Assembly (NCBI GenBank): GCA_029260555.1
Contig: JAJDCZ010000054.1
Coordinates: forward strand, 1 to 47,369
Reading direction: 5' to 3'
Length of the DNA stretch: 47,369 bases
Source of the DNA: Phycisphaerales bacterium
GTDB lineage: Bacteria; Planctomycetota; Phycisphaerae; Phycisphaerales; UBA1924
Part shown: piece by piece, positions 35,514 through 43,154 of the stretch
How positions within the stretch are numbered: the first letter of the stretch is position 1
Layout of the letters: every line of letters starts with the position of its first letter
The notes under the pieces: generated by a model
Databases searched by the model: none
What the model was told of the DNA's origin: nothing
Seen by the model: the letters and a program-made list of their open reading frames with translations, nothing else
Position numbers and translations under genes: made by a program

Positions 35514-36893
35514 TCAAGGACACCCAGCAACAAACAGGCGGACAAACTCGAAAAAGTCCAGCACATCAACAATGCCATCACCCGTCAGATCAGCAGCAGG
35601 GTCACTGGCAGCAAACAGACTGACAAACGCAAAGAAGTCCAGTACATCCACGATGCCATCGCCGGTGAAATCGACCAGGCAGATGACACTCCTGACATCA
35701 AACACATACGCCGAACCAGACCAGAATCCATTATCGTTGTCATGCACCGCCCCTGCTGCAACGCGGCCATTATTGAAGAAGATGGACCAGCCAAGCTCAT
35801 CATAATCAGCACCATCGCTTGTCAGGAGTTTGGCTGTCTGCACACCAGTAGAGATGTCAAAAAGATACACCGCACCAGCCATCCATCCATTGACATTGTC
35901 GCCAGCCGCCCCAATGGCAACAACACCCCTGTCGATAGCGACATCGGTACCAAAATAGCCTTCCACATGACTATCAACCGGGACGATTCTGGCCGTCTGT
36001 TCACCAGTGGTTGCATCGAACAAGTACACCGAGCCATTGCCATAACGGCCACTCATTGCCCCAACGGCAACAACATCGTCTTGAATAGCGATGGAGAAAC
36101 CGAAATTGTCCAACCACCATCCACCAATCGGGATGAGTTTGACGATCTGAGTGCCTGTGGATGCATCGAACACATATGCCGAGCCAGAACTCGGGCTACT
36201 GGTATCGTCTCCAGTCGCTCCTATCGCAAGAACACCATTTGAAAAGGCGATTGCCCCACCAAAAGAGTTACCCCCTTGACCATCGTTTGGAAGGAGTTTG
36301 TCAATTTGTTGACCTGTAGAGGCATTGAATAGATATACCGAACCAGAGTTGGGGCCATTGTCATCGTCTCCTGCTGCACCGACAGCAACGATGCCGTTAC
36401 TGATCGCAACAGACACGCCAAAGGCATCATTCGCAGCCCCATCGCTTGCAAGCAGTTTGGCGACTGGAGCACCAGTAGAGGCAAAGAAAAGATATACAGA
36501 GCCTGAGTCAAGACCGTTATCATCGTCATTTAGCGCCCCAACAGCGAGTATTCCCTTGTCGATGGCAATTTGAGAGCCGAACCTGTCGCCTGCTGCACCA
36601 TCATTTGGAAGTATATTGGTGATAAAAGCACCCGTGGCTGCATCGAACAGGTACACCGAACCCGAGTCGATGCCATTGTCATCGTCTCCATTCGCTCCAA
36701 TAGCAATAATGCCGTTATCCATGACGGTGGGGCCGCCGAAAAAATCAAACTCCGCTCCATCGTTCGCCAGGAGCTTGAGTTCATCATGAATAATCTGCCC
36801 GGAAGCCGAACCCGCAGCGAAGACACCCCCCATCACCAATGCAGCAAGATATATACAGACAGAGCGGTTGGTGCTAAATGGGAAGCTGTACAT
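35514..36893 (-). CDS. Secreted FG-GAP repeat protein with C-terminal dockerin-like repeats
   Basis: A 459-residue protein with a signal peptide (cleavage near ASG-Q, about residue 32). Seven repeats of about 50 residues each carry a 'GAxGDDDNG..SGSVYLFDASTG' pattern, forming a beta-propeller of the FG-GAP/integrin-alpha type. The C-terminus holds two EF-hand-like dockerin repeats, 'DFTGDGIVDVLDFFAFVSLF' and 'DLTGDGIVDVLDFFEFVRLF'. These likely bind calcium; in planctomycetes such tails are common without cellulosomes and may anchor the protein. GGAG about 9 bases upstream supports the ATG. No catalytic residues are apparent. Confidence 0.88.
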   Translation of the reverse strand: MYSFPFSTNRSVCIYLAALVMGGVFAAGSASGQIIHDELKLLANDGAEFDFFGGPTVMDNGIIAIGANGDDDNGIDSGSVYLFDAATGAFITNILPNDGAAGDRFGSQIAIDKGILAVGALNDDDNGLDSGSVYLFFASTGAPVAKLLASDGAANDAFGVSVAISNGIVAVGAAGDDDNGPNSGSVYLFNASTGQQIDKLLPNDGQGGNSFGGAIAFSNGVLAIGATGDDTSSPSSGSAYVFDASTGTQIVKLIPIGGWWLDNFGFSIAIQDDVVAVGAMSGRYGNGSVYLFDATTGEQTARIVPVDSHVEGYFGTDVAIDRGVVAIGAAGDNVNGWMAGAVYLFDISTGVQTAKLLTSDGADYDELGWSIFFNNGRVAAGAVHDNDNGFWSGSAYVFDVRSVICLVDFTGDGIVDVLDFFAFVSLFAASDPAADLTGDGIVDVLDFFEFVRLFVAGCP

Positions 36894-37040
36894 GAGACAT
36901 GCTCCAGTTCACAAGGTGGTATATTTTTTGCTAATCTACTCTACAAAGAGGCTCACTGATACACAAGCCTCAATTTGAAGAAACCCGCCAAACCGGCGCA
37001 TTATTCCCACCCCCCCGCTCTAACCCCCTCACCCCGCCCG

Positions 37041-37643
37041 CTACTCCCGCGCTGCCCTCACAGCACCCACCGCTTCTTCAATCGCCTCTTCAAGATGTTC
37101 ATTAACAATAAAAACATCATAAACGCCATCCGCTTGCGCCTGAGCAATCTCTCGTTTGGCTTCAGCAAAACGCCGTTGAATCGTTGCTTCATCCTCGCGC
37201 TTGCGAGAACGAAGTCGGCGTAAAAGCTCCTCCTCACTAGGAGGCAACACAAAAATCCCCAGCGCATCAGGCATCTTCTTTTTCACCTGCTCTGCGCCGC
37301 GAATATCAATCTCCAGAATCACCAGCCGACCACGCGCAAGCTGCTCCTCCACCCAGGCCCGTGGCGTGCCATAACGGTTGGTAAAAACCTCCGCCCACTC
37401 GAGAAACTCATCCCCCTCAACCATACTGCTGAAGGTCGCATCATCAACAAAGTGGTAATCAACCCCCTCCACATCCGCATCCGTCCTCGCCCTGGTCGTC
37501 GCGGAAATCGAAAAAATCGAATCCCGTATCGATCGCTCCACAGCACGCGTTATCGTCGTCTTGCCCACCCCCGATGGCCCGCTCATGATCACCAGCAGCC
37601 CATTGTCCGTGTCCGTAGGTAATCGTGGGTATCGCGTTTCCAT
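37041..37643 (-). CDS. gmk: Guanylate kinase
   Basis: Converts GMP and ATP to GDP and ADP. The 200-residue product has the P-loop 'MSGPSGVGKTTITRAV', the GMP-binding 'SATTRARTDADVEGVDYHFV', 'LEIDIRGAEQVKKKMPDALG' and the lid/C-terminal 'RRLRSRKREDEATIQRRF'. The ATG at 37643 was chosen; an upstream in-frame start at 37691 adds 16 non-conserved residues. It lies 57 bases downstream of the PEP-CTERM-like gene on the same strand. Confidence 0.95.
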   Translation of the reverse strand: METRYPRLPTDTDNGLLVIMSGPSGVGKTTITRAVERSIRDSIFSISATTRARTDADVEGVDYHFVDDATFSSMVEGDEFLEWAEVFTNRYGTPRAWVEEQLARGRLVILEIDIRGAEQVKKKMPDALGIFVLPPSEEELLRRLRSRKREDEATIQRRFAEAKREIAQAQADGVYDVFIVNEHLEEAIEEAVGAVRAARE

Positions 37644-37700
37644 GAAACCACAGTAGTCACCACACCCACCAAAAACACATTTACGATTCAAGCAACCCGC

Positions 37701-38354
37701 TCAGCCCCGTCTTCTACACCTGCCTGCACAAACACCGCTGACCATCAGCACCAGAACACCCCCCGGAGCAGGAATCGCCTGAAACCGCACAATCAGATCT
37801 CCAGAATCCGCATACACCCCATTGCGATCCCACGCCCGTAGCGTCACATCAAACAACCCCTCATCCTGAATCATCGTCTGCTGAAACTCGGGATGCCCAT
37901 TGAACCCCACGATAAAGCTCCGTGCATCGCGTGTCACCCCATCTGAGCGCCCCACGCCGATCAGCGTGCCACCCGCTGCCTCGCCCCACGCAACCGTTGT
38001 TGTCCCAGGTCCATTCACCATCGCGACATTCACAATCTCGTATGCAAAATCGCCGCCATCCAGTCGCCCCGTCGCAGAGAAAAAATCACTCGTCAGCACA
38101 ATCTCCCGCGCCGCCTGCCAACCCACAAACGGATCAAAAGGCCAGGCCCCAATCGTCACCACCGTCTCAATCTCACCCATGTGCCTCAGATACCCATCGA
38201 CACCAATCGTATAAGCCTCTTCCCCGACCTCATATCCCCCCACGATGACAACCTGCCCCTGCACAGCATCCACCGTAATATGCGCTCCCCCATCAGCCAG
38301 CGCACCAGGCGCAACCATCAGCCCAACAACCACAGCTGAAATAAAACACTTCAT
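37701..38354 (-). CDS. Secreted protein with PEP-CTERM-like C-terminal signal
   Basis: A 217-residue protein with a signal peptide ('MKCFISAVVVGLMVAPGALA', cleavage near ALA-D). The body is beta-rich and not recognised. The C-terminus reads 'IPAPGGVLVLMVSGVCAG' followed by 'RCRRRG', which is the proline motif, hydrophobic segment and basic end of PEP-CTERM/exosortase-type signals as found in Phycisphaerae. It would be sorted at the cell surface; no exosortase gene is in the window. GGAG nine bases upstream favours the ATG at 38354 over the one at 38363. Confidence 0.75.
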   Translation of the reverse strand: MKCFISAVVVGLMVAPGALADGGAHITVDAVQGQVVIVGGYEVGEEAYTIGVDGYLRHMGEIETVVTIGAWPFDPFVGWQAAREIVLTSDFFSATGRLDGGDFAYEIVNVAMVNGPGTTTVAWGEAAGGTLIGVGRSDGVTRDARSFIVGFNGHPEFQQTMIQDEGLFDVTLRAWDRNGVYADSGDLIVRFQAIPAPGGVLVLMVSGVCAGRCRRRG

Positions 38355-38486
38355 CGCACACATCTCCGATTATTCAATCAAAATAGTCCAGGCAGAATAG
38401 ACACAACCACCGCCCAGTGACCACTCCACAAGGGTCGCTCATACAACATGCCACAACTTTTCCCTGTTGCACCCCATTCCCGCTCA

Positions 38487-38502
38487 GATTTTTATAAAAA
38501 TC
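38487..38502. repeat. Perfect 16-base AT palindrome at the pyrB stop
   Basis: GATTTTTATAAAAATC is fully self-complementary. It overlaps the end of pyrB and lies 133 bases from the start of the next minus-strand gene. It could be a protein-binding site or a weak transcription end signal. Confidence 0.35.
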
Positions 38503-39523
38503 ACACATTCTTGCCCGAAATCACTTCTTCAAGCACCGCCATTCGCACAGCCACACCCGCAGCTACCTGCTCTCGAATCAGCGATCTCCCCCCTCCCGCT
38601 TCCCCCCTGGCCACTTCAAGATCAATCTCAAGCCCCGCATTCATAGGCCCCGGATGCATCACCACCGCACCATCGCCAAGCCTCGCTGCCCGCTCAACTG
38701 TCATCGCATATCGCGTCCGATAGTCCAGCCGCCCCGCACCATCATTCCTGAGCCCATCTCCCCCGTGCCTCTCAAACTGAACCCGCAACATCATCACCCC
38801 ATCAAGCCCCCCTCCCATCCCCCCACCCATTCCCCCGATCACCCCATCAAGGTCTCTCTCAACCTCACACCCCAAGCACCGTATCGCTTCAGGCACCATC
38901 GCCACCGGCCCGATGCAAACCACCCGCGCTCCAAGTGTGGTAAATCCCGCGATCGCGCTCCGCGCCACCCGCGAGTTCACCACATCGCCCACAATCCCAA
39001 GCGTCAGCCCCGACAGATCCCACGAATCAGCCCGGCCATGGGCATGCGCAAATGCATACAGGTCAATCAGTCCCTGTGTTGGGTGCTCATGCCTGCCATC
39101 ACCCGCGTTCACCACCGCGCATTTCGTGTGCTGAGCAATCATCCATGCCCCGCCCGCCTCAGCACACCGAACCACCAATCCGTCAACCCCCATCGACTCA
39201 ATCGTGAGTGCTGTATCCACCAGCGACTCACCCTTGGCCAGCGACGACCCCTGCGCCTCCATCTCCAGCACCCTTGCCCCCAGCATTTGCACAGCCAGCC
39301 CAAAGCTCATCCGCGTCCGCGTCGAGTTCTCAAAGAACAACATCCCCACCGTTTTCCCCGCCAACTCCTCCCCCGCCTCCCCCGCCCCCCCCATCCCCCC
39401 TGTTTCTGCCATCACCTTTGCACTCTCCAACAGCCCACGAATGCGACCACCATCCACCCCGTCAAGCCCCAGAAGCCTGCCCCCCGCGTCCTGTATTGTG
39501 TCATGACTGGTATTTTTTTTCAT
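38501..39523 (-). CDS. pyrB: Aspartate carbamoyltransferase catalytic subunit
   Basis: Second step of pyrimidine synthesis: carbamoyl phosphate plus aspartate to carbamoyl-aspartate. The 340-residue product has the carbamoyl-phosphate site 'FFENSTRTRMSFGLAVQMLG', 'GDGRHEHPTQGLIDLYA' and 'MHPGPMNAGLEID'. Glycine-rich insertions (GGMGGAGEAGEE and GGMGGGMGGG) occupy surface loops. The ATG at 39523 was chosen; it starts 4 bases after the stop of the upstream lipoprotein gene, so the pair is probably an operon. A 16-base perfect palindrome (38487-38502) overlaps the stop codon. Confidence 0.93.
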   Translation of the reverse strand: MKKNTSHDTIQDAGGRLLGLDGVDGGRIRGLLESAKVMAETGGMGGAGEAGEELAGKTVGMLFFENSTRTRMSFGLAVQMLGARVLEMEAQGSSLAKGESLVDTALTIESMGVDGLVVRCAEAGGAWMIAQHTKCAVVNAGDGRHEHPTQGLIDLYAFAHAHGRADSWDLSGLTLGIVGDVVNSRVARSAIAGFTTLGARVVCIGPVAMVPEAIRCLGCEVERDLDGVIGGMGGGMGGGLDGVMMLRVQFERHGGDGLRNDGAGRLDYRTRYAMTVERAARLGDGAVVMHPGPMNAGLEIDLEVARGEAGGGRSLIREQVAAGVAVRMAVLEEVISGKNV

Positions 39524-39527
39524 CAAG

Positions 39528-40115
39528 TCATTCCGAGCCTTCAGCCTCAGCCTGCTCCACCTGCTCAATCACATTCATCCTCGGCTCACCCAAGACCCCC
39601 GCTCCCCACTCCCGCCGACCCGTCACCCGCCAAGGCTTCAACCCGCCTTGCATATAAACCGTCACCCCAACCAACCCTTCATCCCCAGGCACATGCATGT
39701 CCACCTGCGCCCGTGACCCTCGCACTCGTATCTCGCCGATATGGTACACCCCTTCCCCACCATCACCCTCGCGCATCGGCCTCGCACCCACCTCCTCAGC
39801 AATCGTTCGATAAGTCTCAGCCTTCACCCCCAAAGGCAAGTTCACTACCCTCAACCCGCCCCCGCCCTCATCCCCACCGATCCCACCCGGATATCTCTCA
39901 AACGCCCAGCCCAGCGCCGATTCCATAATCGAACCCATAGGCAGCAAGTTCAGATTCGACCCCGCCACCCCCGTCCCCGGATCTGGATAAGTGTTGTACC
40001 CCACACACCCCCCAGCCCCCACACACCCCGTCCCCACCACCCCAAGCAACATCAAGCTCGCCACCCTCGCCAGAACCGCCCTCAACCCAGTTCGCCTTGC
40101 GTGCATCATCATCAT
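39528..40115 (-). CDS. Probable lipoprotein of unknown function
   Basis: A 195-residue protein with a basic N-terminus, hydrophobic core and 'LGVVGTGC', a plausible lipobox with the cysteine at residue 31. The mature part has 'VKAETYRTIAEEVGA', 'YHIGEIRVRGSRAQVDMHVP' and a closing 'GLVGVTVYMQGGLKPWRVTG', all beta-rich. No family recognised. AGGAG five bases upstream supports the ATG at 40115. It is followed after 4 bases by pyrB. Confidence 0.68.
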   Translation of the reverse strand: MMMMHARRTGLRAVLARVASLMLLGVVGTGCVGAGGCVGYNTYPDPGTGVAGSNLNLLPMGSIMESALGWAFERYPGGIGGDEGGGGLRVVNLPLGVKAETYRTIAEEVGARPMREGDGGEGVYHIGEIRVRGSRAQVDMHVPGDEGLVGVTVYMQGGLKPWRVTGRREWGAGVLGEPRMNVIEQVEQAEAEGSE

Positions 40116-40178
40116 CCATGCTCCTGTCAGTCACCGATCAGATTCTACCCTCCTCATCTACCCGCTCTACCATGAACC

Positions 40179-40790
40179 ATGACCAGTTCGTCTCAACTCC
40201 CACGCCAGCTCGTCCTCGGCATCACCGGCGCCTCCGGAGCTGCCTACGCCCTCAGGCTGCTCAACCTGCTCCTTGAAAACCCCATCCACATCCACCTGGT
40301 CGTCAGCGACTATGGCAAACGCCTCCTGGCTGAAGAAGCTTCCATCACCACCCTCGAGCCTGACCAGTTCATTACAAACCACTCAGGTTCTCCCCTGCCA
40401 GGCACACTCACCATTCATCCCAACAAGGATGTCGGCGCAGTCATCGCAACCGGAAGTCACATCCATCAAGGCATGGTCATCCTCCCCTGTTCCAGCACCA
40501 CCATGGGTGCGCTGGCTTCAGGCTCAGGCTCAAACCTCCTCACCCGCGCCGCCATGGTCACACTCAAAGAACGCAGACCGTTGATCATCTGCCACCGCGA
40601 GATGCCTCTGAGCCTCATCGACATCGAAAACATGCGCACACTCACACTTGCTGGCGCCACCATCTGTCCCCCCAATCCAGGCCTCTACCTCAACCCCAAA
40701 ACCATCCAAGACATCATCGACTTCACCGTAGGCAAAGTTCTCGACCTGCTGAATGTCCCCCACACACTGGCAACCCGCTGGCACCCATGA
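40179..40790 (+). CDS. ubiX: UbiX-type flavin prenyltransferase
   Basis: UbiX attaches a dimethylallyl group to FMN to make the prenylated flavin used by UbiD-type decarboxylases. The 203-residue product has the flavin motif 'LVLGITGASGAAYALRLL', 'VILPCSSTTMGALASGSGSN' and 'RPLIICHREMPLSLIDIEN', all typical of the family. No ubiD is in the window. The start has no clear Shine-Dalgarno site. A hairpin element follows the stop by about 17 bases. Confidence 0.93.
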   Translation: MTSSSQLPRQLVLGITGASGAAYALRLLNLLLENPIHIHLVVSDYGKRLLAEEASITTLEPDQFITNHSGSPLPGTLTIHPNKDVGAVIATGSHIHQGMVILPCSSTTMGALASGSGSNLLTRAAMVTLKERRPLIICHREMPLSLIDIENMRTLTLAGATICPPNPGLYLNPKTIQDIIDFTVGKVLDLLNVPHTLATRWHP

Positions 40791-40806
40791 TCAAATAAAA
40801 GATTCT

Positions 40807-40840
40807 CACAAACGAGCCGCGACCGTAAGGGTGCGATCTT
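40807..40840 (+). repeat. Dispersed hairpin element, copy 2
   Basis: 'CACAAACGAG' (40807-40816) leads into CGCG (40818-40821) pairing with TGCG (40832-40835), CC/GG closing a GTAA tetraloop (40825-40828), and an outer GAG/CTT pair. Compared with copy 1, an A-T pair becomes G-C and a G-C pair becomes G-T, so structure is kept while sequence changes. It follows the ubiX stop. Confidence 0.6.
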
Positions 40841-40930
40841 CAAGCCCAATACTCAAAGCAATATCTCATCAACCACAACTCGGCTGACTATCGAAAAAGA
40901 CACCGCAAACAACAACTGGAGAACGAAGTT

Positions 40931-42019
40931 TCAATCTTCTCGATACGCCCAGCACGCGATAAAGTGCCAAAGGTAAGGCCCAGCCAGTCGGCACACCGCA
41001 TGAGTGCCATCAGAACTCATCAACACCACATCCGCAACATCATTGTCAACAAAACGAGCCATCGCAAGATCCTTGTCAGGATGGAATCGAACCCACTTGT
41101 TTCGTTTGAAAACAACCGTTTCTTTAAGAGAACATTGTCCACGCCAGGCACCAAGTGGTAATACGCCGATTTCGTGCAAAACCACAACAGTAAGTATGCC
41201 AAGAAACCCCAAAAACAAACCAGTGCTAACAGCATTACCCTGAGTTATTAGATCAGTGATATTCATACTGGCGGTTCTCTTGAAGTTCATGTATAATCGA
41301 GAAAACAACATTGGAATAACGAGAAGACCGGGCATGAAATATGTTAAAGCACTCAATCGCAAGTGAACAGGCATTCCAACCGGTTCCTCCTCGCCCAGAA
41401 CAGCAATTTCTACTGCCTTACTTGCCAATTCGTCAATATGTATTTTCTTCTCTGGTGGTGTTAAATATCTGCTGTCTTCCAGAATCAATGCGACTCTGGG
41501 CACATTATTATCCGTGTGCATTTTGTTGTATTCACGAATAGCCAACGCTGTATTCATACGATGCTTATGACCAAGAAACATATCATGCACAATTTGTTCA
41601 GAGCAAATGTTTTGGTAATTATGTTCTTCTCCACAATCTTGAATCTTTACATAATAGCGAAATCTGATGATAGCAAAGTTAGTAAATGCGTAAACAGGTC
41701 GGCGAAGTATCAGCCACAACAACAAGACAGAAAAAAATGAAACAAATGCTATAATAAAAGCATTGTACGGAAGGGTCGCTGTGATCCCACCCAAAACCCA
41801 TGTTTTGTATGCAAAGGACAGGCGCATAGCAATTACCACTGATAAAAGCGCCGCAATTGTACTACTGTGAGGTTCGTACCAGCTATTTCCAAGACGACTT
41901 TTCCAAACCCACGAAACCCCACCCCTGAGAATGACAAAGCCCGTAAGATCTTTATCGAACCGCTCTGTTTTCAATCCATGGCCTTTCACAGATTTTATGC
42001 CCTTAGATATAAACAACAA
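40931..42019 (-). CDS. Membrane protein of unknown function, AT-rich cassette
   Basis: A 362-residue protein with about four hydrophobic segments: two near residues 55-105 ('FIIAFVSFFSVLLLWLIL') and two near 225-295 ('LSALTYFMPGLLVIPMLF', 'STGLFLGFLGILTVVVL'). A charged loop of about 120 residues between the pairs and a C-terminal soluble part face one side. No family recognised. The start appears to be TTG (42019), overlapping the previous gene by 17 bases, so its translation is probably coupled to that gene. Base composition is more AT-rich than neighbours. Confidence 0.6.
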   Translation of the reverse strand: MLFISKGIKSVKGHGLKTERFDKDLTGFVILRGGVSWVWKSRLGNSWYEPHSSTIAALLSVVIAMRLSFAYKTWVLGGITATLPYNAFIIAFVSFFSVLLLWLILRRPVYAFTNFAIIRFRYYVKIQDCGEEHNYQNICSEQIVHDMFLGHKHRMNTALAIREYNKMHTDNNVPRVALILEDSRYLTPPEKKIHIDELASKAVEIAVLGEEEPVGMPVHLRLSALTYFMPGLLVIPMLFSRLYMNFKRTASMNITDLITQGNAVSTGLFLGFLGILTVVVLHEIGVLPLGAWRGQCSLKETVVFKRNKWVRFHPDKDLAMARFVDNDVADVVLMSSDGTHAVCRLAGPYLWHFIACWAYRED

Positions 42020-42872
42020 CTATACCACAAGCTAGAAGACACGCATTTAAATTATTTCCACAAAGTGTGAGATCTAGAGCATACACTCTGGAGCATGTTC
42101 TGTGGCCGATAATACCATCGGCTGCGCATGCAAGTAGACAAAATGCTGCTATAGTTGTTCCAAGACCCGGAGCAGCGGCTGCAATTAGACATGTAATTGC
42201 GCACCCGAGTATGCGTAGATCTACTAAATCATGGCATGCCAACAGTGTCGCATCCGCATTGGCTATACAGTTTTGGAAAGTGATTTGGCAAAGCGCCGCA
42301 CATGTAGACGCCGAATTTCCATCCACACCGGGCGCAAAACTATATGTTGGCACAAGAAGACCTCGCCCAATCAGCAAAGCTTGAATTGCAGCATCATCCA
42401 CAGCACCAAGCAGAAATAAATCATTATATGTTATTCCATCCGTATAATCGTAAGTATAAGAAACCCCATAAAAAGATTGCGACCCAATACTGTCTAAAAC
42501 GCCAACCACAAAATTCATAGACTTCATGAGTACGCCACCCGAAGGGTTGTTTGCCGCTGTAGATATGTCAATATCGATCGAAGTCAATACAGTGACATCA
42601 CACAAGTCTCCGATGGAGTTATGACCGGGAATGGTTTGCGCTACAGTGGATGAATCCAAAGCCTGATCAAAGAAATATGCTGTTGCAGTTGGATCATATG
42701 GCTTGGCAAAGACCGTCTCAAAAGCACTCATATGAAAAGCAATGGTGTCTCGATAGAGACTGTCTTGTGGCAAGATTGCCAAATCGGTACTAAGACCAGC
42801 ACTCATGGCATCAAAAGCATTAGTCCAGTCTTGTGAAGTGAGAGGAAAATTCTGTGCTGGGGGAGGAACCAC
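42003..42872 (-). CDS. Secreted Cys-rich protein of unknown function, apparently phase-variable
   Basis: The coordinates cover the part with a usable in-frame start codon (GTG, 42872; 289 residues), but the frame is open up to 43004. The upstream part encodes a clear signal peptide ('GRIPFLVALIINLSLFPVWA', ending near ASA) without any ATG, GTG or TTG of its own. A good start (AAAGGA at 43001-43006, ATG at 42994) lies just before it but is out of frame, separated by four TTGACTGC repeats. With three units the ATG would read straight through into the signal peptide and mature protein. The last 100 residues hold at least twelve cysteines in a pattern such as 'CAALCQITFQNC'. Function unknown. Confidence 0.65.
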   Translation of the reverse strand: MVPPPAQNFPLTSQDWTNAFDAMSAGLSTDLAILPQDSLYRDTIAFHMSAFETVFAKPYDPTATAYFFDQALDSSTVAQTIPGHNSIGDLCDVTVLTSIDIDISTAANNPSGGVLMKSMNFVVGVLDSIGSQSFYGVSYTYDYTDGITYNDLFLLGAVDDAAIQALLIGRGLLVPTYSFAPGVDGNSASTCAALCQITFQNCIANADATLLACHDLVDLRILGCAITCLIAAAAPGLGTTIAAFCLLACAADGIIGHRTCSRVYALDLTLCGNNLNACLLACGIVVVYI

Positions 42873-42942
42873 TCTTGCAGAAGCCCATACTGGAAAAAGA
42901 CTTAGGTTTATGATTAGAGCAACAAGAAATGGTATTCTACCC

Positions 42943-42978
42943 TTGACTGCTTGACTGCTTGACTGCTTGACTGCTTGC
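42943..42978. repeat. Octanucleotide tandem repeat (TTGACTGC), 4.5 copies
   Basis: Four perfect TTGACTGC units (42943-42950, 42951-42958, 42959-42966, 42967-42974) plus a half unit. It lies between the ATG at 42994 and the signal peptide of the Cys-rich gene. Eight is not a multiple of three, so each unit gained or lost changes the reading frame. Confidence 0.95.
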
Positions 42979-42991
42979 GAGCACAGTAAAC

Positions 42992-43006
42992 CATAATTTT
43001 TCCTTT
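42992..43006 (-). promoter_or_regulatory. Ribosome binding site and ATG out of frame with the Cys-rich gene
   Basis: AAAGGA (43001-43006 complement), six bases, then ATG (42992-42994). In the present sequence this ATG opens only 26 codons before a TAA at 42914-42916. It is the only well-formed start signal upstream of the gene. Confidence 0.75.
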
Positions 43007-43154
43007 ATATGTACTGAAGAAACAAAGAACCTCTGACCAGTCAATGGTTCCTTCCGGCAGACTAACCGAAATAAAGTCCGAACGCAAGGCCTCATCGTTA
43101 AGTATTTACAAAAACCTCAAACCCCCCACTGAGTGATATCACAATCACAATACA

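Noticed and set aside
38654..39928. 424-codon plus-strand frame
   Set aside because: Antisense to pyrB and the lipoprotein gene. Its Pro/His-rich product reflects the glycine-rich coding of the other strand.
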